A DNA stretch of 7,534 bases from Candidatus Zixiibacteriota bacterium (GCA_011777135.1 JAABVY010000214.1:14192-21725), one strand, 5' to 3'; numbered from the stretch's first letter, positions 1 through 6,156 are shown. Notes: a model not told the origin generated them from the sequence alone. A program made the numbers and translations.

Positions 1-992
1 GGCCAGATCAGCGTACTTCCCAGAATTGCTCCCAGGATAGCCACAAACAGCGACTCGCCAAAGTTGAGTGTGATCAGATGTTTCGCCCTGAATCCAAGAG
101 TCTTGAGCACCGCATTTTCATTAATGCGTTCCCGGGCCACCATGGACATGGTATTCAGGAGCACCAACAGGATTACGCCAATCATTAAATACGAACTTAC
201 CTTTAGAGCAGTGATTATCGTCCTGAATCTGTCGATTTGGGCGGTTACATAGGCGTTTACGGGTTCGGTTTTAGTCTCCATGTCACTGTTCATGAACAAT
301 GAATCAACTCGCGCGGCAATTTCTGCAGATTTTTCAGGAGGATCGGCCAGCAATTCAATCCACATCACCTGATGCTCCATTTCCGGGTCAACATTCTGAC
401 CGAGAGCTCTTCGAAAGAGATCACCCCTTATGAACATAAATTCCGCCTGCCGATTCTCTTCCTGCTTAAATTCCATAGAGCCAACGATTTCTACATCCAG
501 GCTAATATTTTCAAAGAAATCGCTGCCGATCGTTATTACATCTCCCTCTTTCCAGTCTTTTTTAAGGGCCAGAGCTGGAGTTATCAGAGCACCGTTCTTT
601 GTAGTTTTGAAATCCTCTATATCTTCTTCCGATACCTGCCAGTCTGACCTGATCTTATAAAAGTTATCCTGGTCGATGGCCATGCGTCCAAAGAATTCCT
701 CCGGATCATCCCCATAACGAACTCCCATCCAAAGACCATAGCTGACAGCCTTGACACCTTCGACCTGTCGCATTTTCTCAAGATGGGAATACGGCAGGAA
801 CTGCATCTGGGAAGTTTTATGCCTCGAAATCAGATGACCGGGAACAAGATCGTCTTCAGAAAAATTGAATACCTCCAGAACATTGCGCACAATCCCAAAT
901 GACATGATAGTGATTGCCAATCCCAAAATGGTCAGAATTGTGCGGAGCCTATGTCGGAATGCATTTTTTACTATCAGCTTGAGGAATTTCAT
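1..992 (-). CDS. MacB/FtsX-type ABC transporter permease (partial, C-terminus beyond left edge)
   Basis: This is an inner-membrane permease subunit of an ABC efflux system. 330 codons are visible and the reading frame stays open to the window edge. I see an N-terminal membrane helix at about residues 16-38, a long hydrophilic extracytoplasmic domain at about 40-260 (MacB periplasmic-domain-like), a second helix at about 266-286, then the conserved FtsX/MacB cytoplasmic segment ARERINENAVLKTLGF at 286-301, and the beginning of a third helix near 314. The family normally has four membrane helices, so the last part is outside the window. The ATG at 992 lies 3 bp after the ATPase stop codon and is preceded by GGGGAG (1010-1005), 12 nt away. 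Gene order makes it the partner of the ATPase and adaptor upstream. The substrate (a drug, peptide or lipid) cannot be told from sequence; a lipoprotein-release role is a less likely alternative because an adaptor is present. Confidence 0.9.
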   Translation of the reverse strand, partial: MKFLKLIVKNAFRHRLRTILTILGLAITIMSFGIVRNVLEVFNFSEDDLVPGHLISRHKTSQMQFLPYSHLEKMRQVEGVKAVSYGLWMGVRYGDDPEEFFGRMAIDQDNFYKIRSDWQVSEEDIEDFKTTKNGALITPALALKKDWKEGDVITIGSDFFENISLDVEIVGSMEFKQEENRQAEFMFIRGDLFRRALGQNVDPEMEHQVMWIELLADPPEKSAEIAARVDSLFMNSDMETKTEPVNAYVTAQIDRFRTIITALKVSSYLMIGVILLVLLNTMSMVARERINENAVLKTLGFRAKHLITLNFGESLFVAILGAILGSTLIW

Positions 993-995
993 GAT

Positions 996-1670
996 CTATG
1001 TCAGCTCCCCTTTGTCGAGATGCCTGACGATCTTTGCAGTTTCGGCCGCACGGGGATCGTGAGTAACCATAATTACGGTCTTGCCGAACTCATCATTCAA
1101 TCGCCGCATCAACGTCATAATGGATTCCGCCGATTGACGATCCAGGTCGCCCGTGGGCTCATCGGCCAGTAAGATGGAGGGATCGGTTACAATTGCCCGG
1201 GCGATGGCCACGCGCTGTTCCTGTCCGCCTGAAAGCTGCCGGGGATAGTGGTTCATCCGGTCTGCCAGTCCGACAATAGCAAGGGCGGTTTGCACATGTT
1301 TGCGGCGTTCATAGCTGCTAAGCTTGGTCAGAAGCAGGGGTAATTCCACATTATCGAAAGCGGTCAGAACCGGAATCAGATTATAAAACTGGAAGATGAA
1401 TCCGATATGCGTCGCACGCCAATGGGCCAGCTGACCCTCGGTCAGTGCCGCGACTGACTCGCCCGCCACCGAAAGATCGCCTCGGGTGGGACGGTCGATG
1501 CCCGCTATCAGGTTTAAAAGCGTGGTCTTGCCCGACCCTGATGGGCCCATAAGAGCCAGAAACTCTCCCTTGGGCACGTCGAGGTTAATATCATAAAGAA
1601 CCGGGATGCGCATGTCTTCCCTGATATATTCTTTGTATAGATTTCTAATTTGTACTATTGATTCCGCCAT
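996..1670 (-). CDS. ABC transporter ATP-binding protein, MacB/LolD type
   Basis: This is the cytoplasmic ATPase that powers the adjacent permease. At 224 residues it has the usual length for stand-alone ATPases of this group. All nucleotide-binding motifs are intact: Walker A GPSGSGKTT at 42-50, Q-loop glutamine at 94, signature LSGGQ at 146-150, Walker B ILLADE at 166-171 with catalytic Glu171, D-loop around 174-177, and switch histidine His204. The PSGSGKTTLLNLIAGID and DEPTGDLD wording is typical of the MacB/LolD (MJ0796-like) family, whose members dimerise and drive a mechanotransmission permease rather than a channel-type importer. The start codon at 1670 is 31 bp from the adaptor stop codon, with only a weak GAGAAG ribosome site. 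The gene is followed almost immediately by the permease, so the three genes are probably one transcript. MacB proper is an ATPase-permease fusion; here the two parts are separate genes. Confidence 0.95.
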   Translation of the reverse strand: MAESIVQIRNLYKEYIREDMRIPVLYDINLDVPKGEFLALMGPSGSGKTTLLNLIAGIDRPTRGDLSVAGESVAALTEGQLAHWRATHIGFIFQFYNLIPVLTAFDNVELPLLLTKLSSYERRKHVQTALAIVGLADRMNHYPRQLSGGQEQRVAIARAIVTDPSILLADEPTGDLDRQSAESIMTLMRRLNDEFGKTVIMVTHDPRAAETAKIVRHLDKGELT

Positions 1671-1701
1671 ACTACTTCTCTATTTTCAAATATTTTTTCT
1701 C

Positions 1702-2955
1702 TTAATCACCTACTTCTATCTTATCGCCTTCCTGAAGGCTGCTGGGAGGGGTCAGAACAACCTCATCACCTTCTTCCAGGCCCTCGAGAATCTCAACCGT
1801 GCGCCCTACTGTCTTACCGGTTTTGATTGCCTTCTTTTCGACAATATCGCCTTTTACCAGGAAAACATACTGCTCTCCATCTTCTTCCATGATTGCGTTC
1901 TGGGAGACCCCTACGAATGACGGTTCCTCGACCTCGAGAGGTTCCTCATCAGGGCTCATGAAATAAATCCGGGCCGACATCTCAGGGTAAATCAGGCTGT
2001 CGAGCTGGTTAAAGGCAATGCGGGTCATAATTGTTGCAGATGCGCGATCGGCGGTTGGAACGATGTTCTTCACAGATCCACGATAGCGAACCTCGGGATA
2101 GGCATCGAGCACGATCTCGCAGGGCTGCCCGACATTGACCTTCTGTATATTGGATTCAGAGACATCCGCTTCAACCTCAAGGGAGCTCATATCCGCTAAT
2201 ACGACTACCGCTCCTCTCGATGATGCCGAGGAGGCCATGGGCGCCACAATGTCGCCGATTTCGGCTATTTTCGTTATTACCTTGCCGGTAAATGGCGCGG
2301 TCACAAAGGTGTTTTCGAGATTTATCTCCGCACTTCTTACCTGGGCACGGCGCGCTTCAACAGTAGCGGCAGCCATTTCCATACGGGCCTTGTAAGTCAG
2401 AAGTTCTTCTTCAGTTCGCGAACCGGCCTCATACAATTTTCGGTTCAGTTCATGCCTTGCGGCTGCCTCCGCGCTGTCGGCAATGGCATAGCTCAGGTTG
2501 GCACGTGCCAGGTCCAGGGAGGCTCGCACATCATCATTCTCAATCCGTGCAATCACCTCACCTTTTTCGACCCGGTCGCCCTCTTCTACCGCCATGTATT
2601 CCAGACGCCCGGTTCCCTTGGAGGCGACTGCCGATTGACGCTGGGCAACGACATAACCCGAGGCCGAAAGCGTGGCCTGGGCAGATGCTCCCTTAACCAG
2701 CCGAACCGTAGTTGTATCCACAGGTTTGCCCTGCTTGATCCGGTCCAGAACAATGAAATATCCTATGACCATCGCAGCCACGACCAGAATCCAGGGTATA
2801 AATTTGGGCCATCTGCGGCGCTTTATCCTCTCTTCCTTCAACCTGTTGATCCTCAACGCAGAAAGATCGGCGGTTTCAGGATTGTTGGTCTGATTATTCT
2901 CTTTTTCATCCATCCTGTAGTCTTTAATCCTTGATCGGGTGGTTTCTCTGCTCAT
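1702..2955 (-). CDS. HlyD/MacA-type periplasmic adaptor subunit (membrane fusion protein)
   Basis: This is the adaptor that bridges an inner-membrane ABC transporter to an outer-membrane channel. Its 417 residues show a basic, polar cytoplasmic N-terminus (1-51, ending KRRRWPK), one membrane helix at about 52-70, a first lipoyl half-motif at about 108-146 (VEEGDRVEKGEVIARIEND), an alanine- and arginine-rich alpha-hairpin at about 147-208, the second lipoyl half (TFVTAPFTGKVITKIAEIGD), a beta-barrel domain at about 250-335, and a membrane-proximal domain to the end. This domain order matches the RND/MacA adaptor family. It is the first gene of the minus-strand operon. The start is uncertain: the ATG at 2955 has no good ribosome site, and an internal ATG at 2913 (residue 15) has AGG directly before it and AAGG 15 nt upstream. 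A 403-residue product is therefore possible. No cleavable signal peptide is evident, so it is probably anchored by its helix. Confidence 0.93.
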   Translation of the reverse strand: MSRETTRSRIKDYRMDEKENNQTNNPETADLSALRINRLKEERIKRRRWPKFIPWILVVAAMVIGYFIVLDRIKQGKPVDTTTVRLVKGASAQATLSASGYVVAQRQSAVASKGTGRLEYMAVEEGDRVEKGEVIARIENDDVRASLDLARANLSYAIADSAEAAARHELNRKLYEAGSRTEEELLTYKARMEMAAATVEARRAQVRSAEINLENTFVTAPFTGKVITKIAEIGDIVAPMASSASSRGAVVVLADMSSLEVEADVSESNIQKVNVGQPCEIVLDAYPEVRYRGSVKNIVPTADRASATIMTRIAFNQLDSLIYPEMSARIYFMSPDEEPLEVEEPSFVGVSQNAIMEEDGEQYVFLVKGDIVEKKAIKTGKTVGRTVEILEGLEEGDEVVLTPPSSLQEGDKIEVGD

Positions 2956-2971
2956 CTTTTATTCGCCTATA

Positions 2972-2997
2972 TTTATAGAATTATTCCGATTTGTCAA
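2972..2997 (-). promoter_or_regulatory. Candidate promoter for the efflux operon
   Basis: On the minus strand a consensus -35 hexamer TTGACA (2997-2992) is followed 14 nt later by TATAAA (2977-2972), just upstream of the adaptor start. The hexamers are good but the spacer is shorter than the usual 16-18 nt. An alternative -10 (TAAATA) at spacer 16 matches poorly. The assignment is tentative. Confidence 0.3.
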
Positions 2998-3085
2998 TCA
3001 GCAATCCATATAACTGCATTGTTTTTATATGCTTTACCACCAATTACGGCGCTTTATTCAATATGTTGCGAGAAAAACTTTTTAT

Positions 3086-3101
3086 AGTGAAATAAATCAC
3101 A
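3086..3101. promoter_or_regulatory. CRP/FNR-family-like operator dyad
   Basis: The 16-bp sequence AGTGA-AATAAA-TCACA matches the CRP half-site pattern TGTGA-N6-TCACA at 9 of 10 positions, and the right flank continues as in CRP sites (TCACATT). It lies in the AT-rich divergent region between the efflux operon and the CoA-binding gene. Its centre is about 51 bp upstream of the start point that would be expected from a TATAAT at 3133-3138, and about 130 bp upstream of the efflux start codon. A regulator of the CRP/FNR/Dnr superfamily could bind here, but the actual protein is unknown. Confidence 0.4.
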
Positions 3102-3194
3102 TTCATTTTATATGTTAAGTTATTAATATTGATATAATTAAAGGAACATTCCGGCCGTCAGGTGGCTTTTTGTGAATGAGGACTCAATAGCGGC

Positions 3195-3223
3195 TTGTTC
3201 TGAAACAATGAAGATCCTATAAT
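3195..3223 (+). promoter_or_regulatory. Sigma-70-like promoter giving a nearly leaderless transcript
   Basis: TTGTTC (3195-3200), a 17-nt spacer and a perfect TATAAT (3218-3223) form a near-consensus promoter. The start point expected about 7 nt downstream falls at 3230-3231, immediately before the ATG at 3232. No Shine-Dalgarno sequence precedes that ATG, which fits a leaderless mRNA. Confidence 0.5.
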
Positions 3224-3231
3224 AGCTGACA

Positions 3232-3696
3232 ATGAATACAAAAGAACTGATAGAAAGTTTTCTGAAGAAGAAACGCATCGCTTTTGCCGGGGTTTCCTCC
3301 AGCGAAAAGGACTTCAGCCGAATTTTGATGAATGACCTTCTCAAGCGTGGCTATGATGTTGTGCCTGTCAATCCTAATATTGATGAGATTGGCGGCATGA
3401 AATCCTATGCCAGCGTGAAGGAAATAGAGCCTCCTGTGGAGGCTGTGCTTATAATGACAAAACCGGAAGCCGCAGTAAATATATTGCAGGATAGTATTGA
3501 GGCTAATATTCCATTGGTTTGGCTCTATCGCGGGGCGGGCAAAGGCTCTGTGAGCAATGAGGCGATGGAGCTCGCGAAGGACAAAAATATTCGACTGATA
3601 CCCGGTTTCTGCCCCTATATGTTTCTGCCGGATTCAGGCCTGATTCACAAAATCCATGGCTTCTTCATGAAGATCGCCGGCAGTTATCCCAAATAG
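3232..3696 (+). CDS. CoA-binding domain protein (YccU-like)
   Basis: This is a small cytoplasmic protein of 154 residues consisting almost entirely of a Rossmann-fold CoA-binding domain of the CoA_binding_2 type, related to the N-terminal domain of succinyl-CoA synthetase alpha. The first strand and nucleotide loop (IAFAGVSSSEKDFS) are at 16-29, the second strand (YDVVPVNPN) at 41-49, a later strand (VEAVLIMTKPE) at 69-79, and the conserved terminal region PGFCPYMFLPDSG, with Cys127, at 124-136. The length matches stand-alone family members, whose exact role is not established; CoA binding is known for relatives, and catalysis is not indicated. Upstream in-frame extension is blocked by a TAA at 3220-3222, which fixes the ATG at 3232. 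It stands alone on the plus strand and converges on the lyase gene with 12 bp between stop codons and no obvious strong terminator. Confidence 0.9.
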   Translation: MNTKELIESFLKKKRIAFAGVSSSEKDFSRILMNDLLKRGYDVVPVNPNIDEIGGMKSYASVKEIEPPVEAVLIMTKPEAAVNILQDSIEANIPLVWLYRGAGKGSVSNEAMELAKDKNIRLIPGFCPYMFLPDSGLIHKIHGFFMKIAGSYPK

Positions 3697-3708
3697 TCTT
3701 TGATCATA

Positions 3709-5103
3709 TCAATCCTTGCCCGGAATTCCCGGCTCAGTCAGCTTTTCCGGCGACAGGTATTTGTCAAGCTCGTCTTCTTTTAAGTAACCCTTTTCAACCA
3801 CGATCTGTCTGATTGGCTTGCCGCTCTTCTCCGATTCCTTAGCGACTTCCGCCGCTTTCAGGTATCCGATTACCGTATTGAGTGCAGTCACCATGGCAAA
3901 TGAATTCTCGGCATAGTCCTTGCATTTTTCCGGATTGGCAGTGACGTTTTTTAGACAGCGGTCATTGAACGATCTCAAACCGCCGGTTAAAATCCTCAGC
4001 GATTCAACCAAGGTATCGGCAATTAAAGGCATCATCACATTAAGATCGAGTTGTCCCGCACCGCCCGCGTTGGCAATAGTTAGGTCATTGCCGATAACAC
4101 GGTAACAAACCATGTTGAGCATCTCGGCCAGTACGGGATTGACCTTGCCCGGCATAATTGATGATCCGGGCTGAACGGTAGGAAGATTTATCTCCCGCAG
4201 GCCCGTACGAGGTCCGGAAGATAAAAGCCTGAAATCATTGGCGATTCTTCCCAGATCGGAAGCGAGACCCCGCAGAGATCCCGACAGGTTCACAAACGGC
4301 CGCATGGACTGCATCGCCTCGAAGTAATTGTCCGCCATTTTTAAATCCATATCAATCAGCTTTGAAAGCGTCTCAGCCATCTTTTGACGGTATTCCGGAT
4401 GGACATTCAGTCCGGTCCCGGCGGCTGAGCCTCCAATTCCGAGCTTTTTCAATTCCTCTGCGGTTGCTTTTATGTTCTGCAAGTGCTTCGCAAGGTTGTC
4501 TGCATATCCTCCAAACTCCTGACCCAATCTGATCGGAACTGCATCCTGAAGATGAGTGCGTGCCGATTTTATTATCTCATCAAATTTCTTTGCTTTATCC
4601 CCCATGAGCTCTATAGTCTCTTGCAGCGTCGGATAGAAATATTTCAAAAGCTCAAGCGCCGCCAGCCTGATTGCAGTTGGAATAACATCATTTGTCGATT
4701 GGGCCATATTGACATGGTCATTTGGATGAACATGCTCATATTTCCCCAGCTTTCCACCCAGGGATATATTCGCCAGATTGGCAAGCACTTCATTGACATT
4801 CATATGATGCGAAGTACCCGCACCGGCCTGGAAGACATCGACAACAAAATGTTCATCATACTTTCCCGAAAGGACTTCATCGGTAGCTTTAATTATGGCA
4901 TCTGCCTGCTTTTTATCTAGCAACCGTAATTCCTGATGAACGATTGCGGCAGCTTTTTTTATCTGCACTGTGGCGTAGATGAATTCTCTGTATCCGGCCC
5001 TGCCCGAAACCTTGAAATTCTCCACCGCTCGTGCGGTCTGGGCGCCGTAGAGGGCATCATCTGGAATCTGTATTTCGCCTATAGAATCTTTTTCAGTTCT
5101 CAT
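3709..5103 (-). CDS. aspA: Aspartate ammonia-lyase / class II fumarase superfamily lyase
   Basis: This 464-residue cytoplasmic enzyme is full length for the aspartase/fumarase C superfamily, whose members form homotetramers with active sites built from three subunits. Visible motifs are GAGTSHHMN (94-102, contributing Thr97 and Ser98), HPNDHVNMAQSTND (126-139, with Ser136-Thr137-Asn138), RTHLQDA (182-188, with Thr183-His184), and the mobile signature loop GSSIMPGKVNP (313-323), where Ser314 is the expected catalytic base. The GAGTS, LRLLSSGPRTGL and AGQLDLNVMMP wording resembles aspartase more than fumarase C, so reversible deamination of aspartate to fumarate is the preferred call. Fumarate hydratase remains a real alternative because family boundaries are narrow. 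The ATG at 5103 follows a strong ribosome site GAGGAAGG (5114-5107). The gene appears monocistronic, isolated by the terminator of the preceding gene. Confidence 0.85.
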   Translation of the reverse strand: MRTEKDSIGEIQIPDDALYGAQTARAVENFKVSGRAGYREFIYATVQIKKAAAIVHQELRLLDKKQADAIIKATDEVLSGKYDEHFVVDVFQAGAGTSHHMNVNEVLANLANISLGGKLGKYEHVHPNDHVNMAQSTNDVIPTAIRLAALELLKYFYPTLQETIELMGDKAKKFDEIIKSARTHLQDAVPIRLGQEFGGYADNLAKHLQNIKATAEELKKLGIGGSAAGTGLNVHPEYRQKMAETLSKLIDMDLKMADNYFEAMQSMRPFVNLSGSLRGLASDLGRIANDFRLLSSGPRTGLREINLPTVQPGSSIMPGKVNPVLAEMLNMVCYRVIGNDLTIANAGGAGQLDLNVMMPLIADTLVESLRILTGGLRSFNDRCLKNVTANPEKCKDYAENSFAMVTALNTVIGYLKAAEVAKESEKSGKPIRQIVVEKGYLKEDELDKYLSPEKLTEPGIPGKD

Positions 5104-5146
5104 GTGCCTTCCTCTTTAATTTAGATCTTACGGTAATATTTAACAT

Positions 5147-5186
5147 AGCGCCGATTCAGGCTGTTCCAGCTATATGCTGAGGCGCT
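5147..5186 (-). promoter_or_regulatory. Interrupted dyad/hairpin upstream of the lyase gene
   Basis: Read on the minus strand, AGCGCC (5186-5181) pairs with GGCGCT (5152-5147), TCAG (5180-5177) with CTGA (5159-5156), and GCTG (5170-5167) with CAGC (5163-5160), closing a GAA loop. That gives 14 base pairs with one bulge on each arm. It lies between the upstream gene's terminator and the lyase ribosome site. No T-tract follows, so it is not a standard terminator; it could be an operator or a leader RNA structure. Confidence 0.4.
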
Positions 5187-5192
5187 GTATGC

Positions 5193-5222
5193 TAATAAAA
5201 AGCCGGAGTCGAACTCCGGCTT
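5193..5222 (-). terminator. Rho-independent terminator of the rubrerythrin-like gene
   Basis: Read on the minus strand, a perfect 10-bp stem (AAGCCGGAGT paired with ACTCCGGCTT, 5222-5213 and 5209-5200) closes a 3-nt loop and runs into a TTTTTATTA tract. It starts 23 bp after the stop codon of the diiron protein gene and separates it from the lyase gene downstream on the same strand. Confidence 0.9.
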
Positions 5223-5245
5223 ATGATATCAGGGCATCTGAGTCA

Positions 5246-5734
5246 TTATTTTTCCAGCTCTCTCATCATCCTGGTGATTTTGTTGACATGCCCATTTTCG
5301 AATTTGGACAGATATTTAAACATATCTTTGCCTTTAGGATCATCAACCTTGTCAACCATATCGGCATAATGATCGCGGGCACGCTTCTCAAGCATCAAGG
5401 CAATTTCCAGTATGCGCATAGGCGAAGTCTGTTCCGTGATTTCATCGATATATTCATTATGAACATCTTCCACCTGCTCATCGATATTTGGAAGGCCGGG
5501 CTGCAGCATTATGTCATTATAAGGCGCCCATATTTCGGAACGTACAAGATTGTCATACTGCCTCTCAAGGATTTTGTAATGATCCCTTTCCTCGGACGCC
5601 AACGTGGCCAGCAGGTCCTTCAGCCTCTGCTCGCTGGTGGAATTCTTTCCTTTCATATAGAAAACATAAGCTGCCAGTTCAGCCTTAATACCCTCATTTA
5701 ATCCATCCAAAACAGTTTGCGAAACAGGAGCCAT
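5246..5734 (-). CDS. Rubrerythrin-like ferritin-family diiron protein, no rubredoxin domain
   Basis: This four-helix-bundle protein of 162 residues carries both halves of a ferritin-like diiron site. Glu19 (helix A) with Glu49-x2-His52 (EERDH), and Glu116 with Glu146-x2-His149 (ENGH), supply the expected six ligands. There are no cysteines, so the C-terminal rubredoxin domain of true rubrerythrin is absent. Relatives act in peroxide reduction, iron handling or oxidative-stress defence, but the exact reaction is not evident here. I place the start at the ATG at 5734 rather than an upstream in-frame ATG at 5764. A perfect AGGAGG (5749-5744) sits 9 nt before it, and the extra residues would include the ribosome site. 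The gene has its own promoter candidate and terminator, so it is probably monocistronic. It is divergent from the act respiratory operon, and the two might share regulation. Confidence 0.88.
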   Translation of the reverse strand: MAPVSQTVLDGLNEGIKAELAAYVFYMKGKNSTSEQRLKDLLATLASEERDHYKILERQYDNLVRSEIWAPYNDIMLQPGLPNIDEQVEDVHNEYIDEITEQTSPMRILEIALMLEKRARDHYADMVDKVDDPKGKDMFKYLSKFENGHVNKITRMMRELEK

Positions 5735-5743
5735 TATATTTTT

Positions 5744-5749
5744 CCTCCT
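5744..5749 (-). promoter_or_regulatory. Ribosome binding site deciding the rubrerythrin-like start
   Basis: A perfect AGGAGG lies 9 nt before the ATG at 5734 and inside the longer possible reading frame that begins at 5764, which favours the shorter protein. Confidence 0.8.
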
Positions 5750-5776
5750 ACTCAATTTTGACAAATTAATCTAGCT

Positions 5777-5805
5777 AAAATAACATCAACATCGACATCT
5801 GTCAA
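5777..5805 (-). promoter_or_regulatory. Candidate sigma-70 promoter for the rubrerythrin-like gene
   Basis: On the minus strand a consensus TTGACA (5805-5800), a 17-nt spacer and TATTTT (5782-5777, 4 of 6) form a plausible promoter. The expected start point near 5770 leaves a leader of about 36 nt containing the AGGAGG site. Confidence 0.55.
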
Positions 5806-5866
5806 TTGTTCCGTGCCTGGCGCAAATCCGATTTTCAGGAATCGAAGGGACAAGGGCATATTTATA

Positions 5867-5895
5867 TTGACAGAAATGCTCTGTTTAAATAAACT
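5867..5895 (+). promoter_or_regulatory. Candidate sigma-70 promoter for the act operon
   Basis: A consensus TTGACA (5867-5872), a 17-nt spacer and TAAACT (5890-5895, 4 of 6) face actA. The start point would be near 5902, giving a leader of about 260 nt. The -10 is embedded in the inverted repeat GTTTA-AA-TAAAC (5883-5894), which might be an operator. Confidence 0.45.
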
Positions 5896-5912
5896 AACTA
5901 ATTATGTCTGAA

Positions 5913-5955
5913 TTGAAATGCGGACTTTTTGCCTGAGTCTGGGGCGGCATTTCAA
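5913..5955 (+). promoter_or_regulatory. Hairpin 1 in the presumed act leader
   Basis: TTGAAATGC (5913-5921) pairs perfectly with GCATTTCAA (5947-5955). Inside, GGACT (5922-5926) pairs with AGTCT (5936-5940, one G-U pair) around a 9-nt loop, leaving GGGGCG (5941-5946) as a 3'-side bulge. It is not followed by a T-tract on either strand, so it is not a simple terminator. It would begin about 11 nt after the predicted start point. Confidence 0.5.
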
Positions 5956-5979
5956 AAAATAAGAAAGACAGGAATAGAC

Positions 5980-6002
5980 AATTCAAGTGGAGACCTTGAA
6001 TT
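5980..6002 (+). promoter_or_regulatory. Hairpin 2 in the presumed act leader
   Basis: AATTCAAG (5980-5987) and CTTGAATT (5995-6002) form a perfect 8-bp stem with the 7-nt loop TGGAGAC. The loop contains GGAG, a Shine-Dalgarno-like and CsrA/RsmA-like core in a stem-loop context. No T-tract follows. Confidence 0.5.
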
Positions 6003-6012
6003 AGAGAGTGCC

Positions 6013-6030
6013 TTTATATTAAAATATAAA
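6013..6030. repeat. AT-only inverted repeat
   Basis: TTTATATT (6013-6020) and AATATAAA (6023-6030) are perfect inverted copies separated by AA. The palindrome is wholly A and T, so it may mark an easily melted promoter-like segment or an operator rather than a stable RNA hairpin. Confidence 0.4.
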
Positions 6031-6126
6031 TAATTTGAAACCTTTAATGGGACCAGGCGGTTTTTATTCAGCTAATTATCGCTTTTTGGTGACTTAATAA
6101 CCAGGAATAGACTGATTTATCGTAAT

Positions 6127-6156
6127 CCCGCAATGATGGATTGAGATCATAAAGGG
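6127..6156 (+). promoter_or_regulatory. actA ribosome binding site and possible sequestering hairpin
   Basis: AAAGGG (6151-6156) lies 7 nt before the TTG start of actA and decides that start. In the RNA, CCC (6127-6129) could pair with the GGG of this site and ATGAT (6133-6137) with ATCAT (6146-6150), partly hiding it. The ribosome site is well supported; the hairpin is weak, with 8 pairs, mostly A-U, and a 3x3 internal loop. Confidence 0.5.

Larger units (their letters stand above)
5836..6112 (+). repeat. CAGGAATAGAC direct repeats at 133-bp spacing
   Basis: CAGGAATAGAC occurs exactly at 5969-5979 and 6102-6112, and a 9-of-11 version, CAGGAATCGAA, occurs at 5836-5846. Successive copies are exactly 133 bp apart, but the intervening sequences do not align convincingly, so this is not a simple tandem duplication. 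The copies could be protein-binding sites or chance. Confidence 0.35.

Noticed and set aside
2452..2934. 160-codon plus-strand open frame opposite the adaptor gene.
   Set aside because: The minus-strand frame encodes a clear adaptor with family domains; the antisense frame has no recognisable domain and is a shadow.
3152..3171. Terminator-like GCCG/TGGC mini-hairpin followed by TTTTT on the plus strand.
   Set aside because: The stem is only 4 bp with a G-U pair; too weak to call a terminator or attenuator without more evidence.
3172..3222. A 16-codon GTG-started reading frame in frame with the CoA-binding gene, preceded by GGTGG.
   Set aside because: It overlaps the promoter -35 and -10 elements, has no recognisable product, and could arise by chance.
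3700..3712. TTGAT-CAT-ATCAA inverted repeat at the convergent gene ends, FNR-like in half-sites.
   Set aside because: The spacer is 3 nt rather than the 4 nt of FNR sites, it overlaps stop codons of convergent genes, and 5-bp arms are too short for a terminator.
5174..5701. 175-codon plus-strand open frame opposite the diiron protein gene.
   Set aside because: It crosses the terminator hairpin and mirrors a gene with intact diiron ligands and a strong ribosome site.
5904..5936. A 10-codon ATG reading frame beginning near the predicted act start point.
   Set aside because: There is no ribosome site, no similarity I recognise, and it overlaps hairpin 1; very likely chance.
6056..6066. T-run after GGCGG in the act leader as a possible terminator or attenuator.
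   Set aside because: No stable stem immediately precedes it.
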